NCBI GenBank assembly: GCA_964415965.1 | Contig: CAYQCK010000002.1 | Span: forward strand, 248,001 to 312,000 | Direction: 5' to 3' | From: CAIKNB01 sp964415965 | GTDB taxonomy: Bacteria > Patescibacteriota > Patescibacteriia > 2-12-FULL-60-25 | DNA length: 64,000 nucleotides | Shown here: positions 32,675 to 39,474 of the stretch, in pieces | How the letters are laid out: every line of letters begins with the position of its first letter | Position numbering within the stretch: the stretch's first letter is position 1 | Made by a program: the position numbers and the translations under genes | The notes under the pieces: generated by a model | Database searches by the model: none | The model's input: only the letters and a program-made list of their open reading frames with translations | Told to the model about the DNA's origin: nothing

Positions 32675-33241
32675 ATGCCCAAACTCATCCTTGGCCTGAC
32701 CAGCATGCCGGGCGCCGGCAAAGGCACGGCCGCGAAGTTCCTGAAAGAGAGATACGGCGCCACGCTCTTCGGCTTCAGCGGCATCCTGGCCGACATCCTC
32801 AAACGCCTGAACATCGAGAAGACCCGTCCCAATTTCCAGACGCTCTCCCTGGTCCTGCGCCAGGGCTTCGGCGAAGACGTCCTGGCCTACGCCATCGAGA
32901 ACGATGCGGTCAACGCCACGAGCGACCTGGTGGCCATCGAAGGCATCCGCCGCATCGAGGACCTGGTCGCCCTCGAGCCCCTCCCCCACTTCAAGCTCAT
33001 CGCGCTCGACGTCTCACCGGAGCTGCGCTTCGAGCGCATGAAGAAACGCGGGGAAAAGGCGGGTGAGGCCGAGATGACCTGGGAGCAGTTCCAGGCGCAG
33101 GATTCGGCCGAGACGGAAATCACCATCCCGGCCACCATGGCCCGCGCCTGGCGGACGATCGACAACTCCGACGGCGTGGAAAAACTCCAGGCCGAACTCG
33201 ACGCCCTGATGGCCGAACTTGGGATTTCGCCGACCGTATGA
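32675..33241 (+). CDS. P-loop nucleotide kinase (dephospho-CoA/NMP kinase-like)
   Basis: 188 residues from the ATG at 32675. P-loop TSMPGAGKGTAAKFL near residue 10 is followed by GFSGILADILKR, AIEGIRRIEDL (Walker B-like region) and RFERMKKRGEKAGE, a lid-like basic segment. This set fits small nucleotide or dephospho-CoA kinase-like enzymes, common in CPR and archaea. The substrate is not clear. It overlaps dut by 4 bases (ATGA), which points to nucleotide metabolism. Confidence 0.82.
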   Translation: MPKLILGLTSMPGAGKGTAAKFLKERYGATLFGFSGILADILKRLNIEKTRPNFQTLSLVLRQGFGEDVLAYAIENDAVNATSDLVAIEGIRRIEDLVALEPLPHFKLIALDVSPELRFERMKKRGEKAGEAEMTWEQFQAQDSAETEITIPATMARAWRTIDNSDGVEKLQAELDALMAELGISPTV

Positions 33242-33681
33242 AGATGCGGATCACCCGTTTGCGTAACGACGTCGAGCTGCCGGCGTATAAGACGGCGGGC
33301 TCGGCCGGTTTCGATCTGGCCGCGGCCGAATCGGTGGTCGTCCCGCCGAAGCAGGCCTTCCCGGTGCCCACCGGTCTCGGCTTCGGCATCCCCGAAGGGC
33401 ATGTCATGTTCCTGACCGCCCGTTCCAGCCTTTTCCTGAAGAAGGGTTTGGTCATGGCCAACGGCATCGGCACCATCGACAGCGATTACCGCGGCCCGAC
33501 CGACGAGGTGAGGATCATCGTCCGCAATCCGGGCGAGACGCCGATCTCCATCGAGAAGGGCGAACGCCTGGTCAACGCCATCATCCTGCCGTTCGTGCAC
33601 GTGGACCTCGAGGAAGGGGCGGCCGACGCGCCCGACCGCGGCGGCATCGGCTCGACCGGCGGTTACGCGGCCCAAGTTTGA
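33238..33681 (+). CDS. dut: dUTP diphosphatase
   Basis: 147 residues, trimeric dUTPase type. It cleaves dUTP to dUMP, which feeds ThyX. The five motifs are visible: AGSAGFDLAA, ARSSLFLK, GIGTIDSDYRG, GERLVNAIIL and the C-terminal arm RGGIGSTGGY. Translationally coupled to the upstream kinase. thyX and tmk lie downstream, giving a full dUTP-to-dTDP path in one locus. Confidence 0.96.
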   Translation: MKMRITRLRNDVELPAYKTAGSAGFDLAAAESVVVPPKQAFPVPTGLGFGIPEGHVMFLTARSSLFLKKGLVMANGIGTIDSDYRGPTDEVRIIVRNPGETPISIEKGERLVNAIILPFVHVDLEEGAADAPDRGGIGSTGGYAAQV

Positions 33682-33707
33682 CCTTTGACCCGGCCGGCAT
33701 CTAAGAT
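33678..33707 (+). promoter_or_regulatory. Possible thyX-tmk promoter
   Basis: TTGACC, 18 bases, TAAGAT at the end of dut. A terminator hairpin lies between it and thyX, so it may be followed by attenuation or be a chance match. Confidence 0.4.
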
Positions 33708-33739
33708 GCGGTCGGCACCTTAATCCACCCAGAGACAAG

Positions 33740-33760
33740 AAACGCGGAACAGCCGCGTTT
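33740..33760 (+). terminator. Hairpin before thyX
   Basis: AAACGCGG pairs with CCGCGTTT around AACAG and runs into TTTTT. It ends the dut unit or attenuates thyX, whose ATG is 30 bases downstream. Confidence 0.75.
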
Positions 33761-33789
33761 TTCGCCAAGTAAATCCAACAGGAGCGCCT

Positions 33790-35364
33790 ATGAAAGACGA
33801 AACCCAGGCCGCCCGGCCGAAACTCAAACTGCCCGCCGACACGACCGCCCGCCGCGTCTATTGGCTGAACGTCATGGAACGCGAGCTTGAGGACGGCACG
33901 CGCGTCACGCTCCGTCCTACGCCCGAGGTGCTGGCCGTGGCCATCGCCAAGTGTTCGCGCAGCGACACGCCGTTCGACCAGAACGTCTACGAGGCGACCG
34001 AGGAGTCAGCCGCCGCGTTCCATGAGAAATGGGTCGTCGGTTTCGGCCACGGCTCCGTCGCCGAACACGCGGTCGCGAGCGTCGCCCTGGAGAACGTCTC
34101 GCAGGTCGTGGTCAAGATCATCGAGGACGCGCGCCTCTCCTCCTTCACCGAGAAGAGCTCGCGCTACCAGATCTTCTCGACCCAGCGCTGCGTCGTGCCG
34201 CCCAACGTGGCGCGGAGCGCCCAGGCCCAAGGCTACCGCGACTACACGTCCGCGCTCTACGGGCTGTACCACGAAGCGCTCGGCCGGCTCGACCCGTACA
34301 TGCGGGAGAAATATCCGAACGAGACCGGGATGAAGGAAGGCGTCTACAATTCCGTCATCAAGGCGCGTTCCTGCGACGTGGCCCGCTACCTCCTGCCGGC
34401 CGCGGCCATGGCCCAGTTCGGCGTGACCGCCAACGCCCGCAACTGGGCGGCCATCATCACCAAGCTGCTCTCGAGCCCGCATCCCGAAGCCCAGGAGATC
34501 GGCCGCGAGCTCATCGAGGTGCTGCACGGCGGACCCGAGATGGACGACGAGAAGGCCATCAAGCGCAAGCCGTTCAGGACGCTCCTCAAGTACGCGGACT
34601 TCAACCCGTACCAGGCGTCCTTGCGCGACGACCTCGGCCAGCTGGCCAAGGATATCTCGCGCGACGCCACCGGTTGGTCGGCTTTCCGCGCCACGGCCGA
34701 ACGCCCGGTCGTACTGTTGGATGACGACGCCGAAGCCGAACACCGCATCGCCGCCGCCTTGCTGGCGCGCCATTCGGACATGTCGGCCGGCTACTACCTG
34801 CACTACCTGCGCAAGATCGCCCCGGCCGACGCATCGCGCCGCGTCATCGACGAAGCCCTGGCCAAACGCGGCCCGCACGACGCCCCGCCGCGCGAATTCG
34901 AACACGCGACCTTCAGCCACGAAATCCTGCTCGACTTCGGGGCGTGGCGCGATATCCAGCGCCATCGCATCTGCACGCCGCTCAACCAGACCCTGGGCGT
35001 GCACGAGGGCTACGAGTTCCCGCCCGAGCTGGCCGACGTCGGGCTCGAGGAGGATTTCCGCAAGATGATGCAGCGGGCCGCCGAGTTCCACGCGCGCCTG
35101 GTCCAAAACGGCCTGGCGGCCGAAGCCGAATACGCCGTGCCCATGGCCTACCGCCGCCGCATGTTCGTGACCTGGAATCTGCGCGAGCTCTTCCACTTCA
35201 TCGAGCTGCGCTCCGGCCCCAAGGGGCACCAATCGTACCGCCGCATCGCCCAAGAGACCTGGCGGACGCTTGATGCCGCGCATCCCGACCTGGCGAAACA
35301 CATCCGCGTGGACCTGTCCGGCACTACACTCTCGACCCTGGGTGCCAAGCCCAAGGGAATCTGA
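33790..35364 (+). CDS. thyX: Double-length FAD-dependent thymidylate synthase (ThyX)
   Basis: 524 residues, about twice a normal ThyX (about 220-250), with two tandem ThyX-like halves. ThyX makes dTMP from dUMP using FAD and methylene-folate. The N-half has GFGHGSVAEH (84-93), DARLSSFTEKSSRY (113-126) where RHR of the ThyX signature is DAR, ARYLLPAAAMAQFGVTANAR and HPEAQEIGREL. The C-half has EHATFSHEIL, keeps RHR (391-393) but lacks the N-E-x-S-x-RY part, and ends with ELRSGPKGHQSYRRIAQE. AGGAG precedes the ATG. tmk follows 12 bases on. Confidence 0.9.
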   Translation: MKDETQAARPKLKLPADTTARRVYWLNVMERELEDGTRVTLRPTPEVLAVAIAKCSRSDTPFDQNVYEATEESAAAFHEKWVVGFGHGSVAEHAVASVALENVSQVVVKIIEDARLSSFTEKSSRYQIFSTQRCVVPPNVARSAQAQGYRDYTSALYGLYHEALGRLDPYMREKYPNETGMKEGVYNSVIKARSCDVARYLLPAAAMAQFGVTANARNWAAIITKLLSSPHPEAQEIGRELIEVLHGGPEMDDEKAIKRKPFRTLLKYADFNPYQASLRDDLGQLAKDISRDATGWSAFRATAERPVVLLDDDAEAEHRIAAALLARHSDMSAGYYLHYLRKIAPADASRRVIDEALAKRGPHDAPPREFEHATFSHEILLDFGAWRDIQRHRICTPLNQTLGVHEGYEFPPELADVGLEEDFRKMMQRAAEFHARLVQNGLAAEAEYAVPMAYRRRMFVTWNLRELFHFIELRSGPKGHQSYRRIAQETWRTLDAAHPDLAKHIRVDLSGTTLSTLGAKPKGI

Positions 35365-35376
35365 TAGGATGAAGCC

Positions 35377-36042
35377 ATGGCCCAAGGCAAACTCATCGTC
35401 ATCGACGGCACCGACGGCTCAGGCAAGACCGTCCAGGCCAACCGGCTCATCGAGCGCCTGCGCGCCGAAGGCCGGAACGCCCAGCCCCTGGATTTTCCCC
35501 AATACGGAAAGCCTTCTGCCTACTTCGTCGAGAAATACCTGAAGGGCGACTACGGCGGCGTGAACGAAGTCGGACCCAAAGTCGCCTCGGTCTTCTTCGC
35601 CCTCGACAGGTATGACGCCTCGCAGCGCATCCGGCAGATGCTGGATGAAGGCACGATCCTCGTCTCCAACCGCTACGTCTCGGCCAACAAGGGCCACCAG
35701 ACTGGCAAGATCGCTGACCCGGATGGGCAGGCGGAATTCCTGGACTGGCTGAACGCCTTCGAATACGGGCTCATGGGCGTCCCAAAGCCCGACCTGACCC
35801 TGCTCCTGCACGTCACGGCCGAAATCGGCTTCGAGCTCTCGCACACCCGCGACGGCGACAAGCAGGACATCCACCAAAAAAGCCTGGAGCACCTCAAGGC
35901 GGCCGAACAGGCCTACCTGCGCCTGCCGCAAATCGACAAGGCCGAGAACTGGCAGGTCGTCGAGTGCGTCGAGCAAGGCAAGCTCCTGCCCATCGAGACC
36001 ATCCACGAGCGCATCTGGCGGCGGGTCGAACAGCTGCTTTGA
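35377..36042 (+). CDS. tmk: Thymidylate kinase
   Basis: 221 residues. It phosphorylates dTMP to dTDP. The P-loop is IDGTDGSGKTVQANRL, the DRY-type substrate motif FFALDRYDASQRI, and SNRYVSANKGHQTGK holds the dTMP-binding Arg. A lid-like segment HTRDGDKQDIHQKSLEHLK follows. Co-transcribed with thyX and ended by a terminator. Confidence 0.95.
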   Translation: MAQGKLIVIDGTDGSGKTVQANRLIERLRAEGRNAQPLDFPQYGKPSAYFVEKYLKGDYGGVNEVGPKVASVFFALDRYDASQRIRQMLDEGTILVSNRYVSANKGHQTGKIADPDGQAEFLDWLNAFEYGLMGVPKPDLTLLLHVTAEIGFELSHTRDGDKQDIHQKSLEHLKAAEQAYLRLPQIDKAENWQVVECVEQGKLLPIETIHERIWRRVEQLL

Positions 36043-36046
36043 ACCT

Positions 36047-36070
36047 AGGCGGTCCCTCGCGGACCGCCTT
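36047..36070 (+). terminator. Intrinsic terminator after tmk
   Basis: AGGCGGTCC pairs with GGACCGCCT around CTCGC, followed by TTTGTTTTT, 5 bases after the tmk stop. Confidence 0.9.
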
Positions 36071-36093
36071 TTGTTTTTCCGGCATCAGGAGGA

Positions 36094-36122
36094 TTGACAA
36101 AAACCGCTCTTCCTGCAATGCT
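36094..36122 (+). promoter_or_regulatory. Promoter of the first dsRBD-nuclease gene
   Basis: Consensus TTGACA, 17 bases, AATGCT (a weak -10), 42 bases before the TTG start at 36165. The -35 and spacing match the stronger promoter of the paralogue at 36993. Confidence 0.5.
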
Positions 36123-36164
36123 GGATGTGCCCTTTCCACCCCCAACAGAACAAGGAAATTTCGC

Positions 36165-36893
36165 TTGCCCAAACCCGATACCGCATCAACCTCCAAAATC
36201 ACCGTCCTGGAAACGCCAAACAAGGGCAACGGTTTCATCTGGGTCGTCCACGCCGTCATCGACGGCTTCAGGGGCACCGGACGACACCCGAATAAACGAG
36301 CCGCGACTCTTTTGGCCGAGAAGGAAGCCAAAGACCTGGGAGTGATAATCCGGACCGACCAAGCGGAGCGCCAAGTGACCCCCGTCGCCGAAGGTGGAAA
36401 GGACGGATCCCCGAATTCCATGGCCAACGCGGATGGGAATTTTGTCCAGCGGCTTCGTGACCGCCGCGGCCGCCGCACGGAAGAACTTGTCCACCAAGCG
36501 TTCGCCGTCGACTTCGACGACGCGCCGGATTGGTTCGCTAGGATCCGGCGGCCTACGGAGAGGCAGGATCGCATGTTCAAGATCGACCTCATCGTCGAGA
36601 CCCATGACCCAGCCGAGATTTACGTCCAGATCAAGAGCTCGATGCACGGTCTGAGGAAATTCCTCGAATCAAGGCCGCCGGCCGACGTCATCGGGGTGGT
36701 CATCCACCCCAGCGATTCCCACGCCAAGATTCGGGCAAAGATATTCCGGTTTGTCTGGGAGAAACGCGTCGCGCTCGGGCTGGCCAAACAGGCCTTCGTC
36801 GCCGCCCGGAAGCCGCGCGTCAAAATCATCGAAGCCGCCCCTTTTCCGCGGCACATACCCAAGCGCCTGCTGCGCGCCAAGGCTTCGCCCTGA
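36165..36893 (+). CDS. dsRBD-like plus PD-(D/E)XK nuclease-like protein A
   Basis: 242 residues from TTG at 36165, chosen because AAGGAA lies 7 bases upstream and the only earlier in-frame starts run into tmk. Residues 11-60 fit the dsRNA-binding fold: strands ITVLETP, FIWVVHAVIDGFRGTGRH, then NKRAATLLAEKEAKDL in place of the KKxAKxxAAxxAL helix. After a linker, RRTEELVHQAF (E106/E107), FKIDLIVE (D141) and IYVQIKSS (Q155, K157) make a PD-(D/E)XK pattern. A C-terminal basic tail follows. The next gene is a paralogue. Probable cytoplasmic nuclease on structured RNA or RNA-DNA; this function is inference. Confidence 0.72.
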   Translation: MPKPDTASTSKITVLETPNKGNGFIWVVHAVIDGFRGTGRHPNKRAATLLAEKEAKDLGVIIRTDQAERQVTPVAEGGKDGSPNSMANADGNFVQRLRDRRGRRTEELVHQAFAVDFDDAPDWFARIRRPTERQDRMFKIDLIVETHDPAEIYVQIKSSMHGLRKFLESRPPADVIGVVIHPSDSHAKIRAKIFRFVWEKRVALGLAKQAFVAARKPRVKIIEAAPFPRHIPKRLLRAKASP

Positions 36894-36917
36894 ACCGGCC
36901 GAACTATCGACCGTCTG

Positions 36918-36937
36918 CCGACCCCCCACCGGGTCGG
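36918..36937 (+). terminator. Intrinsic terminator
   Basis: CCGACCC pairs with GGGTCGG around six bases, followed by TATTTATTT, 25 bases after the stop at 36893. Confidence 0.85.
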
Positions 36938-36992
36938 TATTTATTTGCTTGGTTAAGCCGATTTTAAGCCAGAGCAGAACCCGTTCCAGGGG

Positions 36993-37021
36993 TTGACAAA
37001 ATCCCGGTTTTTTGCTATATT
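36993..37021 (+). promoter_or_regulatory. Strong promoter of the second dsRBD-nuclease gene
   Basis: TTGACA, 17 bases, TATATT preceded by TTGC; one of the best sigma-70-type promoters in the window, 46 bases before the GTG at 37068. Confidence 0.8.
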
Positions 37022-37067
37022 GAGCAGTTCATTTGCGGGACCCCCGCACTTTACAAGGAGACTGGAA

Positions 37068-37790
37068 GTGAACCCCAAAGGATCGATTGCCCTAGACCTC
37101 TCGCATCTCGACTCCCCCGAACCGGACGCCCGACCGCCCGACCGCCTCGAATTCAAGGTCGTGGAATTGCCCGAGCACTCCAACCGGTACCAGTGGACCA
37201 TCGCGGCCTGCTTGGACGGTCGGACCATCGGCACGGGCCGGCACCACCTCAAACAGAGCGCCACCCTGCTGGCCAAGGATTCGGCCCAGCAGGCCTTGCG
37301 GCGCCAGGCCGTCACGGAACGCCTCGAGAAATGCGGCCTGTTCGGCCAGCCGGACAAACCGCAGGACGGTCCGCCCTCAGGCAGCCGGACTTCGCCCAAG
37401 CGGAAACGCTCTTCGGCGATCAACCGCCTCCACCAGACGATCCGCGAGCTGAGCAACGAGCGCGGCAAGCGGGCCGAGGAACTGGTCTTCGAGGCATTCA
37501 AAGCCCCGATCGCCGACCGGCCCGACTGGTTCAAGGACGTGAGGCGCCCGACTCCGGAGCAGGATGCGTTCCAACAGATCGACGTCATCGTCGGGACACA
37601 TGACCTGGGCGAACTGTACATCCAGGTCAAATCCAGCTTCACCGGACTCAAACGTTTCATGGAGGAATACCATCCGGCGAACGTCAGATGTATCGTCGTG
37701 ACCCCGAACCTGGACGACGGCTACATCCGGGCCTTGGTCTATGACGCCTGCAACCGCCTGCGCGACAAGCGCAAGCGCGGCGAAATCTGA
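37068..37790 (+). CDS. dsRBD-like plus PD-(D/E)XK nuclease-like protein B
   Basis: 240 residues from GTG at 37068, after AAGGAGACTGGAA. It is a paralogue of protein A over its whole length. Residues 27-78 resemble a dsRBD (LEFKVVELP, YQWTIAACLDGRTIGTGRHH, LKQSATLLAKDSAQQAL); an Arg/Lys-rich linker (SRTSPKRKRSSAINRLHQTI) follows. The nuclease-like core is KRAEELVFEAF (E137/E138), FQQIDVIVG (D172), LYIQVKSS (Q186, K188). The pair shares PDWF..(V/I)RRPT..QD between the first and second motifs. Own promoter and terminator. No methyltransferase or helicase partner is adjacent. Confidence 0.74.
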   Translation: MNPKGSIALDLSHLDSPEPDARPPDRLEFKVVELPEHSNRYQWTIAACLDGRTIGTGRHHLKQSATLLAKDSAQQALRRQAVTERLEKCGLFGQPDKPQDGPPSGSRTSPKRKRSSAINRLHQTIRELSNERGKRAEELVFEAFKAPIADRPDWFKDVRRPTPEQDAFQQIDVIVGTHDLGELYIQVKSSFTGLKRFMEEYHPANVRCIVVTPNLDDGYIRALVYDACNRLRDKRKRGEI

Positions 37791-37816
37791 CCCGCCATCC
37801 CCTCTCCCGCCTACGC

Positions 37817-37842
37817 AAGAGACGACCGACCGGTCGTCTCTT
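37817..37842 (+). terminator. Intrinsic terminator
   Basis: AAGAGACGACC pairs perfectly with GGTCGTCTCTT around GACC, then ATCTTTTTT. It lies between protein B and the convergent gene at 37864. Confidence 0.92.
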
Positions 37843-37863
37843 ATCTTTTTTGCGGATTTTCCC

Positions 37864-38496
37864 TTAGGCCTTCTTGAGAACCAACGCCATCTCGTCGACG
37901 AGCATCTTCTCGATGTCGGAACCCGGTTTCGGCACGTCGAAACGCAACGGGATCTCGAGATATCCGATCCCCGCTTTGGTAAGCTCAAGTTGCAAGGCGT
38001 TCAGGTCGACTTTATGCGTCCCGGGCAAGGGCTGGTAGCCGGCCGGCGGATCGAAATCCTCGGAGGCGAAGATGTGGATAGCCATGCCGCCCGAAGCCAG
38101 GGCGTCATATGAATTTTTGAGGACCGAAAACTGCTTCACTGGTTCAACGAAGCGGACAAGGACGTCGCCGTAGACGATGTCGTACGGGCCGCCCGGCAAC
38201 GGCTCGGTCGCGTCGTGCTGGATGACGCCCTCCGCTCCCTGCAGGTGCTCAATCGTGATGTCCGTAGTCGTGATTTTCGTCGGCTTGCCGTAAATCGACG
38301 AGAATATCCGCCGATGGTGTTCGACGAGCCGCTTGTCGGCGCAACCGAGCACGGCGACGCGCACTTCCGGCGCGGTCGGCACTTGGCCGCCGAGGGTCGC
38401 GATCACCTGACGCAGCCCGATTTCCTTGACCTGGACGCGGCTTGCGATTTCGGCATCGCTTTTGGCCTGGTATCGCTGGTGGTATTCGCTCAACAT
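37864..38496 (-). CDS. SAM methyltransferase-like protein
   Basis: 210 residues from the ATG at 38496. A Rossmann-like order can be read: VRVAVLGCADKRLVEHH (motif I position, with GCAD instead of GxGxG), ITTTDITIEHL (acidic end of strand 2), VIQHDATEPLPGGPYDIVYG (motifs III-IV) and ALASGGMAIHIFASEDFD. This fits class I SAM-dependent methyltransferases, but the glycine-rich loop is weak, so the cofactor is not assured. It stands alone on the minus strand, convergent to the nuclease pair. Substrate unknown. Confidence 0.65.
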   Translation of the reverse strand: MLSEYHQRYQAKSDAEIASRVQVKEIGLRQVIATLGGQVPTAPEVRVAVLGCADKRLVEHHRRIFSSIYGKPTKITTTDITIEHLQGAEGVIQHDATEPLPGGPYDIVYGDVLVRFVEPVKQFSVLKNSYDALASGGMAIHIFASEDFDPPAGYQPLPGTHKVDLNALQLELTKAGIGYLEIPLRFDVPKPGSDIEKMLVDEMALVLKKA

Positions 38497-38616
38497 AATC
38501 GTTCCGCCCAAGGGTACCATCTCGCGTTCGGCCTGTACATTTATCCGCGTTCGGCCGGGCGCACCGGTTTAGCCATCTGCCCTGCGGTTTGCTATCCTGC
38601 AGGCTACACACTCCTT

Positions 38617-39363
38617 ATGTCTAAACCCTTACCTGGAATCGGGCAACTATTGGCGGACTCCTGGCGAACTTTCACCGCCACCTGGAGCCAGACCACGCAA
38701 ATAACCATCTGGTTCCTGTACATCGGATTGGCCGTCTTCCTGGTATCCGTCCTGGCCAAATTCGATCCTTGGGCCATACTCCTGGCCATCCCGGTCCAGA
38801 TCGCGGCCGCCGTCATCTCGATCTGGTGCGGCATCAGGCTGATGTTGGCGCTGCTCAAGTCCGTGGACGAGAAACCCATCGGCGACCTCAAGAAAGACTC
38901 CGCCCTCGCCTGGACGCTCTTCCTGCCGATGGTCCTCGTCGGCCTGCTCCAAGGGTTGGTCGTGCTCGGCGGCTTCGTCCTGCTCGTCATCCCCGGGATA
39001 TACCTCCTGGTCGCCATGGCCTATGCCCAGATGGTTTTCGTCGACCAAGGGGTCCGCGGCTGGAAAGCGCTGACCATTTCGCGCGACCTGGTCCGCGGCC
39101 GCTGGTGGGGCGTCTTCTGGCGCAATCTGGTGGCCTCGCTCCTGATGGGCCTCGGGCTGGGATTGTTGGTCTATTTGGCCCTGGGCATCCTGACCTTGCT
39201 GGCCGGAGGGGATTATTTCAGGCTGATGTCCGGCGGCGAGAGCAGCGACCCGATCGTCCAAGGGGCGGCTTCCCTCCTCGACTCCATCCTCCAAGCCGCC
39301 TTCCTGCCGTTCATCCTCGGATTCCAGGTCAGGTTCTACCGGACGCTCCAAAGGACACGCTGA
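38617..39363 (+). CDS. Multi-spanning membrane protein
   Basis: 248 residues from the ATG at 38617, five to six membrane segments (TTQITIWFLYIGLAVFLVSV, LLAIPVQIAAAVISIWCGIR, VLVGLLQGLVVLGGFVLLVI, NLVASLLMGLGLGLLVYLAL and a last one near 215). The segment VIPGIYLLVAMAYAQMVFVD then RGWKALTISRDLVRGRWW is typical of the loosely defined DUF975-like or glycerophosphodiester-type membrane domains. No catalytic motif is seen; function unknown. A GCTATCCT -10 lies 18 bases upstream of the start. Confidence 0.8.
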   Translation: MSKPLPGIGQLLADSWRTFTATWSQTTQITIWFLYIGLAVFLVSVLAKFDPWAILLAIPVQIAAAVISIWCGIRLMLALLKSVDEKPIGDLKKDSALAWTLFLPMVLVGLLQGLVVLGGFVLLVIPGIYLLVAMAYAQMVFVDQGVRGWKALTISRDLVRGRWWGVFWRNLVASLLMGLGLGLLVYLALGILTLLAGGDYFRLMSGGESSDPIVQGAASLLDSILQAAFLPFILGFQVRFYRTLQRTR

Positions 39364-39440
39364 TTTTCGCCACATATGGACGTCGGGCCCCTGGCTCGAC
39401 GTTTTCGATATGGCGCTATAAGCTACTTTTGATTCAACCT

Positions 39441-39466
39441 AGCTCCCAACTCCCAGCCCCCAGCCC
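39441..39466. repeat. CCCA-rich repeat before gatB
   Basis: AGCTCCCAACTCCCAGCCCC and CAGCCC, closely matching the segment at 11370-11399 inside prmC. Confidence 0.5.
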
Positions 39467-39474
39467 AAAACCCT

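Noticed and set aside
36165..37790. Restriction-modification system
   Set aside because: The nuclease-like pair has no DNA methyltransferase or specificity gene next to it; the methyltransferase-like gene at 37864 is convergent and lacks DNA-methylase motifs such as NPPY or DPPY.
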